Assembly (NCBI RefSeq): GCF_023856365.1 | Contig: NW_026042457.1 | Span: forward strand, 62,001-126,000 | Origin: Brienomyrus brachyistius | Taxonomy: Eukaryota > Chordata > Actinopteri > Osteoglossiformes > Mormyridae | DNA: 64,000 nt | Direction: 5' to 3' | Shown: piece by piece, positions 1-11,580 of the stretch | Layout of the letters: each line of letters opens with the position of its first letter | Numbering within the stretch: the first letter of the stretch is position 1 | Made by a program: the position numbers and the translations under genes | The notes under the pieces: model-generated | The model's database searches: none | Seen by the model: only the letters and a program-made list of their open reading frames with translations | What the model was told of the DNA's origin: nothing

Positions 1-240
1 ATGTATATTTTGGGTTCATTATTAGGCAGGCTGGGCCTTTTGGCACCTGTAGTCTGGGTGCTGGATTGCCCATAGGGGTCTTTTTTATTGCTGTGATTTG
101 CTGTGTCATTCACTAGTGTGATTTGTGCTGGATGTGTTTTTAAGGTTGTGCTGTGGCGTGTACCTGAGCAAACTTTGGGCAACCTGTTCTCTTGTTGGCT
201 TTATTGACAAAGGGTGGATTAGTCTAATTACGGCCTGCTA
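1..240 (+). repeat. Tail of a decayed Gypsy-type element (copy A)
   Basis: This stretch is the direct continuation of the degenerate Gypsy material at 22440-23743, as seen at the copy junction. It is T-rich and non-coding and looks like the untranslated 3' part or LTR of that element. No clean LTR ends or target duplication are visible, so the assignment rests on adjacency. The same sequence is at 23744-23983. Confidence 0.35.
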
Positions 241-348
241 CAAATAGCTGCATATAACGTATAAAAAAAATCACCTTATGGGTGCTCCGTAGGGTAGCAA
301 GATCTTGAGTTTTTTTTACAGTACTCGGGTACGTTTTAAAATTTTCGA

Positions 349-470
349 CCAATCAGCAAACATTATTCTGACAGCATAGCTGGGAAACCAATGAAAAGTG
401 AGTGCAACGTTCTAGAACTTGACTTCGGGTTGACGCTCCCTATAAAAGAGCTGGGTACTGCTTCAAGGCG
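349..470 (+). promoter_or_regulatory. CCAAT/TATA promoter (copy A, intact)
   Basis: Two CCAAT boxes (349-353, 388-392) precede a TATAAAAG box at 441-448, and initiation would fall near 470. The spacing is that of a strong RNA polymerase II promoter of the kind seen upstream of histone-like genes. It points at the possible small basic gene starting at 540. This is a sequence-pattern call only. Confidence 0.5.
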
Positions 471-539
471 TTCAGTTGGCGCTACCTCCTGATAGAGTAG
501 CACTGTACGGCTCTTGTTCCGTAAAACAACATCAAAAGG

Positions 540-980
540 ATGAAAAAAAAAACAATATTTAAAGAAGACGAAAAAAATCAATTTTTAAAGAAGACGAAAA
601 AAACATCGTCTAAAAAAATAAGCCAAAAAAATAATATCCGAAGAAGGAAAAACATGCAAAGTAAAAAAAAACAAACAAAAATAAAAAACAATATCCAAAG
701 AAGAAGGAAAAAAACATCCAAAGGGAGAAAAGAAGAACTGAAGGGCCAACGAGGTAGGAGGAAATACAAATTTCGTTTCAGCACCGTTGGAGTGCCAAGC
801 CGTGAAAAGCATTTGGCCAGAAGACAAGGTAAGTGTTGTATCTGTTATTTTAAAACAGCGCTTTTCAAAATGCTGCTTTATAATCGTTTGAGATCGTTAG
901 CCAGTGTGACAGCTGAAGGCTTTTTGAGTTTACCAACATAAAGTTTTATTTCTGTATTAGGACATTGTCAGGAACAATGA
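540..980 (+). CDS. Possible small lysine/arginine-rich protein gene, two exons (copy A)
   Basis: The first ATG after the promoter opens a frame of 96 codons plus one base (540-828), ending at a strong donor (caag|gtaagt). A pyrimidine-rich acceptor (tctgtattag|g) lies at 960, giving a 132-bp intron. Splicing gives a 102-residue protein ending at TGA 978-980; without splicing the frame stops at 941. About 42% of exon-1 residues are Lys or Arg, with clusters such as RRRKK and GRRKYKFRF, which suggests a nucleic-acid-binding nuclear protein. I do not recognise a family. A-rich DNA favours Lys codons by chance, so the call rests on promoter, ATG and splice sites together. It could also be a transposon-borne leader. 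Confidence 0.35.
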
Positions 981-1840
981 TGTGTTCATCGCTATGATGT
1001 GGTCAAAAAGCGATGCATTGAATCTTAGAAACATTTGTGATTTTTCAAACGATGCTTTTCCTTTTATTTAATCAGTAAAATTTCCATCGGTTTTATATAG
1101 TGCCCCTTGAAATATGTCTTTAGCTCATTTTCCGGGCATTTTACTAGAATGCATCCTGAGAAATACACAAGCTCTGCTGCATTTCCGTGCCTCGATGTTT
1201 AGTGCCGAGTATAATTGTTGCAGTTGCCTTTTATATATTCCATGAGACCTGTTGGTACCAAGAGAAGTGTGAGACTGTCAGGGTGAATTTATCATACAAT
1301 CGCACGCATAAATACCTGAGGGTTGCCAGTCCTTTTGCGTTGTTACAGGAGGACTAGAGCTGACGAGTGTGTTTCTACACACTATCAAGGGCATTGTAGT
1401 ACAGTTTTCTCAGGTGGGAGAATGCTGCCGATCTCCTATTTGACAATACAGCCCTTGATATATTAGAATATTACAGAACTAGAAGCCTTTTGCAAGGAAG
1501 AATGTGAGAAAATCCCAAGTACAAGAACTGAAAGCCTTTCAGCTGGCTATAAGAAGCGCTTGTAAGCTGTGATATCTGGCAGAGGAGGTGTTACTAAGTA
1601 CTGATTACGTAGGGTGCCCAAACTTTTGCAGAGTGCCATAATAATGTTTTTATTTTGTAATTTTGTTCAATTTATGGCATAAAAAGTAACTATTCATCAA
1701 TGTTTGCTGAAAATATTGTGTATTTTTCCCCCAGTTCCTAAAGAGACTGTATTAACTGATATTGTTGCTTTTGTAATTGAAAAGATGTTATTTGTCAAGG
1801 GGTGCCAAACCTTTGCATAAGACTGTACACAGTGTGTGTA
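981..1840. other. Unassigned spacer (copy A; same at 28012-28870)
   Basis: AT-rich sequence between the basic-protein gene and the satellite region. I see no convincing reading frame, RNA gene or transposon end. It may include the 3' untranslated region of the upstream gene. Confidence 0.5.
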
Positions 1841-1955
1841 TGTGTTTATGTGAGTGTGTGTCTGTGTGTGTGTGTGTATATATATATATGTGTGTGTGTG
1901 TATATATTTCTGTATATGCATGTGTATATATATATTTATATATAGTTCACACACA
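1841..1955. repeat. GT/TA microsatellite (copy A; same at about 28872-28986)
   Basis: Mixed runs of GT, TA and TG dinucleotides lie immediately upstream of the satellite array. Open frames rich in His/Thr/Tyr/Ile across this stretch are artefacts of the repeat. Confidence 0.85.
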
Positions 1956-2039
1956 TTCAAACTTATTTGAATACACATTCAAAATTATTTTTATTATTAT
2001 TATTTTCGTTTTTTTTTTTTTTTGTGTTTTAAAATTTTT

Positions 2040-2662
2040 TATTTTTGCAATGGAAATAAAAATAAAGCAGTCCTCCGTAGAGGAGGGGTGGTGGAGGGAA
2101 TATATATATATATATACATATATATAAAATAATTGTCACACAACTGGGGTGACATGCCTTTCCTGCTCACCCAATTTTAGTGCACTTTAGTTATGCATAA
2201 TGACCTTCTAGTCTCGATACACCCATATATATATATGTATATATATATATAGTTTTTTTTGTTTTTTTTTTTGCAATAGACAATAAAAATAACGCAGTTC
2301 TCCATGAAGGAGGGATGGTGGATGGAATATATATATACATATATATAAAATAATTGTCACACAACCTGGGTGACATGCCTTGCCTGCTCACCCAGTTTTA
2401 GTGCACCTTAGTTATTCATAATGACCATCTAGTCTCGATACACCCATAAATATATATGTATATATATATAGTTTTTTTTGTTTTTTTTTTTGCAATAGAC
2501 AATAAAAATAACGCAGTTCTCCATAAAGGAGGGATGGTGGATGGAATATATATATACATATATATAAAATAATTGTCACACAACTTGGGTGACATGCCTT
2601 GCCTGCTCACCCAATTTTAGTGCACCTTAGTTATCCATACTGACCATCTAGTCTCGACACAC

Positions 2663-2707
<45 letters not shown>

Positions 2708-3009
2708 GATATTTTTTCTTTTTCTTGTGTTTTTTTTTCGCAATGGATATTAAAAATAAAGCAGTCCTCCGTAAAGGAGGGGTGGTGGAGGGAATATATA
2801 TATACATATATATATAAAATAATTGTCACACAACCTGGGTGACATGCCTTGCCTGCTCACCCAATTTTAGTGCAACTTAGTTATCCATAATGACCAACTA
2901 GTCTCGATACACCCATATATATATATATATATGTACATATATATAGTTTTTTTATTAGCAATAGAAAAGAAAAATAACGCAGTTCTCCGTAAAGGAGGGA
3001 TGGTGGATG

Positions 3010-3063
<54 letters not shown>

Positions 3064-3166
3064 TTATATAAAATAATTGTCACACAACCTGGGTGACATG
3101 CCTTGCCTGCTCACCCAATTTTAGTGCACTTTAGTTATCCATACTGACCATCTAGTCTCGACACAC

Positions 3167-3213
<47 letters not shown>

Positions 3214-3633
3214 GATATTTTTTCTTTTTCTTGTGTTTTTTTTTCGCAATGGATATTAAAAATAAAGCAGTCCTCCGTAAAGGAGGGATGGTGGATGGAA
3301 TATATATATAAAATAATTGTCACACAACCGGGGTGACATGCCTTGCCTGCTCACCCAATTTTAGTGCACCTTAGTTATTCATAATGACCATCTAGTCTCG
3401 ATACACCCATAAATATATATGTATATATATATAGTTTTTTTATTAGCAATAGAAAAGAAAAATAACGCAGTTCTCCGTAAAGGAGGGATGGTGGATGGAA
3501 TATATATATATATATATACATTTATATAAAATAATTGTCACACAACCTGGGTGACATGCCTTGCCTGCTCACCCAATTTTAGTGCACTTTAGTTATCCAT
3601 AATGACCATCTAGTCTCGATACACCCATGAATA

Positions 3634-3708
<75 letters not shown>

Positions 3709-3895
3709 TTTCTGTTTTTTTTTTGCAATAGACAATAAAAATAACGCAGTTCTCCGTAAAGGAGGGATGGTGGATGGAATATGTATATGCATATATATAA
3801 AATAATTGTCACACAACCTGGGTGACATGCCTTGCCTGCTCACCCAATTTTAGTGCACCTCAGTTATCCATACTGACCATCTAGTCTCGACACAC

Positions 3896-3940
<45 letters not shown>

Positions 3941-4882
3941 GATATTTTTTCTTTTTCTTGTGTTTTTTTTTCGCAATGGATATTAAAAATAAAGCAGTCC
4001 TCCGTAAAGGAGGGGTGGTGGAGGGAATATATATATACATTTATATAAAATAATTGTCACACAACTGGGGAGACATGCCTTGCCTGCTCACCCAATTTTA
4101 GTGCACCTTAGTTATCCATAATGACCAACTAGTCTCGATACACCCATAAATATATATATATATATGTACATATATATAGTTTTTTTATTAGCAATAGAAA
4201 AGAAAAATAACGCAGTTCTCCGTAAAGGAGGGATGGTGGATGGAATATATACATACATATATATAAAATAATTGTCACACAACCTGGGTGACATGCCTTG
4301 CCTGCTCACCCAATTTTAGTGCAACTTAGTTATCCATAATGACCAACTAGTCTCGATACACCCATAAATATATATGTATATATATAGTTTTTTTTTTTTC
4401 GCAATGGACAATAAAAATAACGCAGTTCTCCGTAAAGGAGGGATGGTGGATGGAATATATATATAAAATAATTGTCACACAACCGGGGTGACATGCCTTG
4501 CCTGCTCACCCAATTTTAGTGCACCTTAGTTATTCATAATGACCATCTAGTCTCGATACACCCATAAATATATATGTATATATATGTATTGTTTTTTTTT
4601 TTTTTTTTTTTTGCAATAGACAATAAAAATAGCGCAGTTCTCCATAAAGGAGGGATGGTGGATGGAATATATATATACATATATATAAAATAATTGTCAC
4701 ACAACCTGGGTGACATGCCTTGCCTGCTCACCCAATTTTAGTGCAACTTAGTTATCCATAATGACCAACTAGTCTCGATACACCCATATATATATATATA
4801 TATATGTACATATATATAGTTTTTTTATTAGCAATAGAAAAGAAAAATAACACAGTTCTCCGTAAAGGAGGGATGGTGGATG

Positions 4883-4952
<70 letters not shown>

Positions 4953-5057
4953 TTATATAAAATAATTGTCACACAACCTGGGTGACATGCCTTGCCTGCT
5001 CACCCAATTTTAGTGCACTTTAGTTATCCATACTGACCATCTAGTCTCGACACACCC

Positions 5058-5092
<35 letters not shown>

Positions 5093-5378
5093 GATATTTT
5101 TTCTTTTTCTTGTGTTTTTTTTTCGCAATGGATATTAAAAATAAAGCAGTCCTCCGTAAAGGAGGGATGGTGGATGGAATATATATATATAAAATAATTG
5201 TCACACAACCGGGGTGACATGCCTTGCCTGCTCACCCAATTTTAGTGCACCTTAGTTATTCATAATGACTATCTAGTCTCGATACACCCATAAATATATA
5301 TGTATATATATATAGTTTTTTTATTAGCAATAAAAAAGAAAAATAACGCAGTTCTCCGTAAAGGAGGGATGGTGGATG

Positions 5379-5426
<48 letters not shown>

Positions 5427-5538
5427 TTATATAAAATAATTGTCACACAACCTGGGTGACATGCCTTGCCTGCTCACCCAATTTTAGTGCACTTTAGTTA
5501 TCCAGAATGACCATCTAGTCTCGATACACCCATGAATA

Positions 5539-5593
<55 letters not shown>

Positions 5594-5780
5594 TTTCTGT
5601 TTTTTTTTTGCAATAGACAATAAAAATAACGCAGTTCTCCATAAAGGAGGGATGGTGGATGGAATATGTATATGCATATATATAAAATAATTGTCACACA
5701 ACCTGGGTGACATGCCTTGCCTGCTCACCCAATTTTAGTGCACCTTAGTTATCCATACTGACCATCTAGTCTCGATACAC

Positions 5781-5825
<45 letters not shown>

Positions 5826-6033
5826 TATATATAGTTTTTTTATTAGCAATAGAAAAGAAAAATAACGCAGTTCTCCGTAAAGGAGGGATGGTGGATGGAA
5901 TATATATATATATATATACATTTATATAAAATAATTGTCACACAACCTGGGTGACATGCCTTGCCTGCTCACCCAGTTTTAGTGCACCTTAGTTATCCAT
6001 AATGACCATCTAGTCTCGATACACCCATAAATA

Positions 6034-6065
<32 letters not shown>

Positions 6066-6274
6066 GTTTTTTTATTTTTTTCGTAATGGACAATAAAAAT
6101 AACGCAGTTCTCTGTAAAGGAGGGATGGTGGATGGAATATATATATACATATATACATTTATATAAAATAATTGTCACACAACCTGGGTGACATGCCTTG
6201 CCTGCTCACCCAGTTTTAGTGCACCTTAGTTATCCATACTGACCATCTAGTCTCGATACACCCATAAATATATA
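2040..6274. repeat. Satellite array, about 18 units of roughly 235 bp (copy A)
   Basis: Each unit contains the core gtcacacaacctgggtgaca, a conserved tgcctgctcacccaatttta block, tagtctcgatacaccca, a variable TA run, a T-run, then a gcaat...aaaaataa segment with CTCCGTAAAGGAG. Three subtypes can be told apart by the segment after the T-run: A (gcaatggatatt), B (gcaatagaaaagaa) and C (gcaatagacaat or gcaatggacaat). From the fourth unit the order is A B A B C A B C C B A B C B C. TGGGTGA and TCACCCA form a 7-bp inverted repeat with a 14-base loop in most units. TA runs vary from a few to more than 30 dinucleotides. The array ends at the Tc1 insertion, and a remnant unit reappears at 8717-8775. 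Confidence 0.9.
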
Positions 6275-7445
6275 TACTGAACAAAAATATAAACGCAACA
6301 CTCTTGTTTCTGCTCCCATTTTTCATGAGATGGACTTAAAGACCTACAATTCATTCCAGATACACAATATTACCATTTCTCTCAAACATTTCTCACAAAT
6401 CAGTCTAAATGTGTGATAGTGAGCACTTCTGCTTTGCTGAGATAATCCATCCCACCTCACAGGTGTGCCACATCAAGATGCTGATCTGACATCATGGGTA
6501 GTGCACAGGTGTACCTTATACTGCCCACAATAAATGGCCACCCTGGAATGTGCAGTTTTTTGCTTTATTGGGGGTCTGGGGACTCAGAACCGGTCAGTAT
6601 CTGGTGTGACCACCATTTGCCTCATACAATGCAACACATCTTCTTCGCATAGAGTTTATCAGATTGTCAATTGTGGCCTGTGGAATGTTGGTCCACTCCT
6701 CTTCAATGGCTGTGCGAAGTTGTTGGATATTAGTGGGAACTGGTACACGCTGTCGTATACGCCGGTCAAGCACATCCCAAACATGCTCAACGGGTGACAT
6801 GTCCGGTGAGTATGCTGGCCATGCAAGAACTGGGACATTTTCAGCTTCCAAGAACTGTGTACAGATCCTTGCAACATGGGGCCGTGCATCATCTGTCTGA
6901 GTGGCTGGTCTCAGACGATCTTGGAGGTGAACCTGCTGGATGTGGAGGTCCTGGGCTGGTGTGGTTACACGTGGTCTGCGGTTGTGAGGCCGGTTGGATG
7001 TACTGCCATATTCTCTGAAACGCCTTTGGAGACGGCTTATGGTTGAGAAATGAACATTCAATGCACGAGCAACAGATCTGGTTGACATTCCTGCTGTCAG
7101 CATGCCAATTGCACGCTCCCTCAATGCTTGTGGCATCTGTGGCATTTTGCTGTGAGACAAAACTGCACATTCCAGGGTGGCCTTTTATTGTGGGCAGTAT
7201 AAGGTACACCTGTGCACTACCCATGATGTCAGATCAGCATCTTGATGTGGCACACCTGTGAGGTGGGATGGATTATCTCAGCAAAGCAGAAGTGCTCACT
7301 ATCACACATTTAGACTGATTTGTGAGAAATGTTTGAGAGAAATGGTAATATTGTGTATCTGGAATGAATTGTAGATCTTTAAGTCCATCTCATGAAAAAT
7401 GGGAGCAAAAACAAAAGTGTTGCGTTTATATTTTTGTTCAGTGTA
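6275..7445 (-). mobile_element. Internally deleted Tc1/mariner element (copy A)
   Basis: Terminal inverted repeats start ctgaacaaaaatataaacgc and extend about 280 bp from each end (6277 to about 6558; about 7158 to 7443). TA dinucleotides flank both ends, as Tc1 integration requires. The left end lacks the two outermost bases (CA) present at the right end. The element sits in the last satellite unit. It carries only a shortened transposase frame and would need a transposase in trans. Confidence 0.88.
6594..7160 (-). pseudogene. Tc1 transposase remnant with central deletion (copy A)
   Basis: The 188-residue frame starts with the paired-like helix-turn-helix DNA-binding region (residues about 1-70; ARALNVHFSTISRLQRRF is the recognition-helix part). 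It then jumps, near residue 85, to the catalytic C-terminus with DDARPHVAR and YSPDMSPVEHVWDVLDRR. The first catalytic aspartate and most of the DDE core are missing, since family members are about 340 residues. The fusion is in frame, so a DNA-binding but catalytically dead protein is conceivable. Copy B has the same deletion. Confidence 0.85.
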
Positions 7446-7482
7446 TGTATATGTATACATATAGTTTTTTTTGTGTTTGTGA

Positions 7483-8716
7483 AAACGGGTCTTTAATCGG
7501 GGAAACGGAGCGGGTAGAGCAGGACGGAACGCAGGCATTGACAAACTACAATGACGGACAGGGCAAACAGGTAAGACCAGGACTTAAAATAGGTCATGAC
7601 TAATCAAAGTAATCGGGCAAAGCAGGAGACGATCAGGGAAGCACACGTGGGTAATCAGGGGGCGTGGCACACACGAGGAGCGGACAAGCCGGGCATATAT
7701 GTATATCTATATAAAACCTCATTAATGAGGGACAGGGAACAGAACGGACAGACAGAACTGGCACAGGGGAAGGAGCCAGGACAAGACTTGACATAAGACA
7801 GGAAAGGCAGAGAAACAGATCAGAAAGGGGGACACGGAGGGAACAGGCAGGACAAAAGGACCGGGAGTGAACGAAGGGAACATCGGGGAAAGAGGAGCAG
7901 AAGCCAGAGGGACGAGGGACAAAGAGAGGAGGGACAGAGACAGGAGGAACAAAGCGAGGGGGAGCAGAGGCAGGAGGGACAAAGACGGGAGGCCAGGGAG
8001 AGAAGGAGGGGGAACCAAGAGGAGCCCGAGGGAGACCCAGCGGGCGACGGGAGGCAGCCGGAAGGGCTGCAGGCGGCCGGGAGGCCGGAGCCGGAGGGGC
8101 CGAGGAGACGGGGTGAGGGACAGACGCAGGGACGAAGGAGGGAGTCGGAGGGGAGACCAGGGAAGGGGACGAAGGAGCTGGAAGGGACCCTGGCGAGGGC
8201 AAGGAGAGAGGGGGAGCCGCAGCAGACGGCGACGTCCTCCGACACGCCAGAGCGGGAGGACCAGCAGGCGAATGAGGAGCCGCCGTCGGGGGGCCCGCAG
8301 GCAACCGATAAGACGCCGGAGGAGGGACCGAGGCAGGGCGACGAGGCCGCGGAGGGGGACCCGCAGACGACAGCCGACCCGGAGGGCCAGGACCCGCAGG
8401 TGCCGACCAAGCCCTAGCGCCGGCGAGGGAGGGCGAGCCAGGGGGCTGGGCGGGTGGGACCCCAGCTGTGCGTCTGTGTCCTCTCCCCTTATGGGACACA
8501 GACATAAGGACCTGCGGCCGGGGTCGGGCTCGTCGGGGTGAGGGTACCAGAGTCACAGGGGGAGAAGGGACTGGAGTGGGGCCAGGGACTGGAGCTGCAG
8601 GCTGCAGAGGGGGCGCCTGCCCGGGAGCTGCAGGCAGGGAAAGCGCCTCGGACGTGGGCGCGGTAGCTGCAGGCAGCGGAGACGGCTGCTCGGGCTCTGG
8701 GGCCGCAGGGGGCACT
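7483..8716 (-). mobile_element. Truncated antisense proline-rich LTR element (copy A)
   Basis: Read on the minus strand, this is a diverged relative of the LTR element at 24105-27387. The LTR-like part lies at about 7483-7697 and includes gcccggcttgtccgctcctc, the acgccccctgattacccacg block and gtccgtcatt, the counterpart of that element's proposed self-primer. The internal part follows up to 8716 with the APGQAPPLQP repeat coding. The 5' LTR and the first half of the internal region are missing. It interrupts a satellite unit, whose T-run lies just left and whose remainder resumes at 8717. Confidence 0.75.
7633..8715 (-). pseudogene. C-terminal part of the proline-rich LTR-element protein (copy A)
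   Basis: A 360-residue open frame matches the second half of the protein at 24404-26995: APGQAPPLQP, then SPRRARPRP, then MSVSHKGRGHRR, then a long Pro/Ala/Ser-rich tail. It starts at the truncation point and runs on into the LTR, so it is a fragment and not a full gene. High GC and a repetitive codon pattern keep several other frames open here. Function unknown. Confidence 0.6.
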
Positions 8717-8779
8717 TATTTTATTATATAAAATAAGTGTCACACAACCGGGGTGACATGCCTTGCCTGCTTGTGGGAT

Positions 8780-9230
8780 GAGGAAGACTCAGGGACTGGA
8801 AATGGGATTAAAACTGAAGATGTGCTCATTCCTTTGTGTATTTACAAATTTTCCTTCCGTCAGACATGAGGAGTTTGCTGCTATATTTGGCACTAATAGA
8901 GATTCTGATGCTGCTATTTTTATTGTCTATTAGTTTGTTATTATTTACAAGTTCTGTTGTGTTTTTGCATTTTTCTCTTCTGGTTAATTAACTGCTGTCT
9001 GTTTGCTGTGAAGTATGAGTGTGGTGAGTAAGACTCAGGGACTGGAAGTGGGATTACAACTAAAGATAACATGCTTATTCCTTTTTGTATTGTTTACAAA
9101 TTTCCTTCCGTCAAACATGAGGAGTTTGCTGCTATATTGTGCACTAACAGAGATTCTGATGCTGCTATTTTTATTGTTTATAAATGTGTTATTGTTTCCA
9201 AGTTGAGTATTCAATAAATGCTAAATTGAG
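8780..9230. repeat. Local direct duplication, two units of about 180-190 bp (copy A; same at 48431-48881)
   Basis: Bases 8780-8960 and 9014-9200 are similar direct copies: both contain gaagactcagggactgg or a close variant, then tccttccgtca, then gaggagtttgctgctatat, then gattctgatgctgctatttt. They differ at scattered positions, so this duplication is older than the 23.7-kb one. No protein family recognised. Confidence 0.75.
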
Positions 9231-9234
9231 AAAT

Positions 9235-9395
9235 TTTGTGTATCGTTTGTTATTATTAGTGTGATATTTTACCATGCAAATAGAGGGGAAAACGTCCAAT
9301 TATCGGCCAAAAAAAATCAGCAGCATATATCGGCCATCGCCTGACCCTTGACTTGAAAAACCCATATCGGTCGACCTCTAGTAACAGTACATTCT
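9235..9395. repeat. Possible dispersed DNA-transposon fragment (copy A; same at 48886-49046)
   Basis: The segment has paired atcggcca / tatcggcc motifs and ends with atatcggtcgacctctagt, a string I associate with terminal parts of dispersed fish DNA transposons. No complete terminal repeats were found. Family not determined. Confidence 0.3.
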
Positions 9396-9527
9396 GTCCA
9401 ATTCATCCATCGAGTTAAGTCACACACCCACTTGAGGGGGCACTCCGGCAGACGTGAGGATGGGGATGTTCTTTCCGCTATAACATCCACTGCAGAAGTA
9501 CATCTCGCTCCTGTTCACAGGGCTTAC

Positions 9528-9709
9528 TTCAATGATGAAGCAGGGCTGGTTGTCTGGACAAGAAGTTGTCCTGCTGCTGGGTCTCGGTGCCGTTTTTCCA
9601 CCTAAGCTTGAAGGTGGAAATGTGTTCCAACTTGGTCCCTGGGACTGCAGCATAGCCAAACATCGCGAGCAGCGTCGGCCACACCCACCACCAGAACCAT
9701 CACACCGTC
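9528..9709 (-). other. Candidate orphan exon (copy A; same at 49179-49360)
   Basis: On the minus strand a pyrimidine-rich acceptor (tatgtgtatag|g) and a donor (gaa|gtaagc) bound 182 bp. One frame is open through it and beyond, ending in SCPDNQPCFIIE and continuing with a SEMYFCSGC stretch that faintly resembles the cysteine region of an Ig-like domain. Another frame is also partly open. There is no supporting neighbour exon, so this may be chance or a relic. Confidence 0.2.
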
Positions 9710-9739
9710 CTATACACATAAAGAAGAACTAAAACATAG

Positions 9740-10690
9740 AGTGTTGTGACAATCTATGCGTTAATGTTTGGCAGCATAGGTGATTCATTAAAATTATACC
9801 GAAGAATGGAAAATGTGATATTTAGAATATTTTTTGCCATTTAGTAGCTAATTTAAGCACTTACCCAATGCCTCAATTTGTTTTAGGTCAGTAATGTCTG
9901 AGCCAAAAGAATGAATGTATGAATTTAATACAATTCACCCACTCCCACCCACACACAAATCTGAAATTCAATTTAAGACACTTCTTAAACATTAGTGCAT
10001 TAACAAAAAAGGAAAATCTTAAGAGATTCAGTAGGATTTTCTATGTTAGACTTAAGCTAATAGTTCAATAGTTTTTACATATTTCAATATACCAATTTGA
10101 CTTTAATGTTGAAACAGATGCTAAAACATGGAATAATTTCATAACTAGAGAAACATGTTATTCACAAACACTAGCAAAGGTAGCTTATAGTTAAGCTTAC
10201 TTAAGTCAGCAAGTCAGGCTACAGTGTGTAAGAATAGTCGTAAACGATAATTTGTCTCAGTCTTACATGACAGAATAAGTAAACAGAAAATATAAAATGG
10301 CTGAAACAGCGTCATTAACGCCAGCTACAGTAGAGGCGCAGAAAAGGTGTCATGACTGAAGTATTCCCAAACTCTGGAAGACCGTATGCGAGCCTTTTTT
10401 GCCGCGTGTTTCTCCAGAGGCTCCGGAGCTCCGCTGGTTGACACAGCCATGTTGGTTCATGTGCAGGGGGACGAGCGGCAAATTTCTTTTTTGCAGGGTG
10501 GTAGGTGATGTCTCATTAATATTTATTAATTTACTTACAAAATGGTGCGGCACTGCATCCAAGCCTGCGGCACTCAGAGTCACAAATACAGTGGAAACCA
10601 TTTGTAGTAATTACGTCTGTCTGGCTGATTTCCAACTAATTGATATTTGTATATTTATTACATGAATATAAGGTAATATAAGGTAATAGA
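9740..10690. other. Unassigned AT-rich spacer (copy A; same at 49391-50341)
   Basis: No supported gene or transposon end. A GC-richer patch at about 10380-10570 contains short frames on both strands without recognisable domains. Confidence 0.5.
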
Positions 10691-11140
10691 AGAGGTATTT
10701 AATGGTTTTCCATCTGAGGAATTTGCAAAAAACTGCAGTGCATGATGGGTCGGACCTAAAGGCTGCCTTAACGTCCTCATCTGTATGACGACATACATCA
10801 AGACTAGGAAGGTGCATAATGTTCATGTCTGGTTGCGTTTGTTGGTCCAGAAAGTAATTCAATTTCGCCATGTAGGTTACGTTCTTAAAAACTGCTTGGA
10901 TATAGCCCGATTATATGCTGTGGGCCTTTTAATTTCTTTGTTTACCAGGTAGGCTACCTTCTTTAAACTGCGTTTTGTTAGACTACATATTTAGGGAGGT
11001 CTTTATAAATTTATAGTAGTCTTCATAAATATGTACATAGTTTAGCCTAACCCAGCCACTTAAGGGAGAAAGCCAGCTCAACTAGGTGTCGGTCCCAAGC
11101 CCGGATTAATGGGGAGGGTTGGCGTCAAGAAATAAAGAGA
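10690..11140 (+). repeat. Dispersed repeat X, forward copy (copy A; same at 50341-50791)
   Basis: The reverse complement recurs at 20790-21046 plus 21424-21450. Shared blocks include tttaatggttttccat, the gcagtgcatgatggg block, tagcctaacccagccactta and ggattaatgg...ggttggcgtcaagaaataaa. The forward copy lacks the SINE that interrupts the reverse copy. Family unknown and no coding capacity seen. Confidence 0.75.
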
Positions 11141-11394
11141 CTGTATCTTCACTGCATGACTGATGTCAAAATGTGTGAAATATGTGGTTGTATTAATAAA
11201 TGCATTAAAGTAGGTTAATGATTCTGTGCTGTCTAAATTGTATAGAAAATTTCTACGTATAGCCAAACAAATCTCCTCCTGTTTGAAAAGGCATAGAAAA
11301 AGCAATTTAGCCACTAAAACTTTACAGTTTTTGTGAGGGACAGTCGAATTCTCTCGTTTCTCTCGTCAAGTTTTTTTGTGATCCTGCACCTACA

Positions 11395-11545
11395 CTTTGC
11401 CGGCCCCAGGAGGATGGGCTCCCCCTTTGAGTTTGGTCCCTCCCAAGGTTTCTTCCTTCTTGGGAGTTTTTCCATGCTATCGGCGCCTATGGCTTACTCA
11501 CTGGGGGCTTTGGGTGGGCATGATATAAAGCAAAGCATTTTCCCT
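11395..11545 (+). repeat. L2 LINE 3'-end fragment (copy A; same at 51046-51196)
   Basis: It contains gccggccccaggaggatggg, then tttggtccctcccaaggttt, then cttactcactgggggctttg, a diverged match to the L2 3' untranslated region at 41850-41970. It ends shortly after the gggggctttgggt block and lacks the terminal stem and tail. It lies just downstream of the last exon of the minus-strand secreted-protein gene. Confidence 0.8.
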
Positions 11546-11580
11546 CCCAGTTTCCTCCTCTGGTCCACATTGCAGGACCA

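Noticed and set aside
2191..6178. Many minus-strand open frames of 60-80 codons rich in Ile-Tyr
   Set aside because: They are translations of TA runs and satellite units; identical frames recur in each unit and have no gene signals.
2040..6274. CRISPR-like regular repeats
   Set aside because: Units are about 235 bp and contiguous, without spacers, in a vertebrate genome; this is satellite DNA.
7867..8541. A plus-strand 224-codon Arg/Gly-rich frame
   Set aside because: Antisense of the proline-rich LTR-element frame; composition is the reverse of Pro/Ala codons.
9420..9719. A 99-codon minus-strand frame as a complete gene
   Set aside because: No promoter or known domain; at most it contains the candidate exon reported separately.
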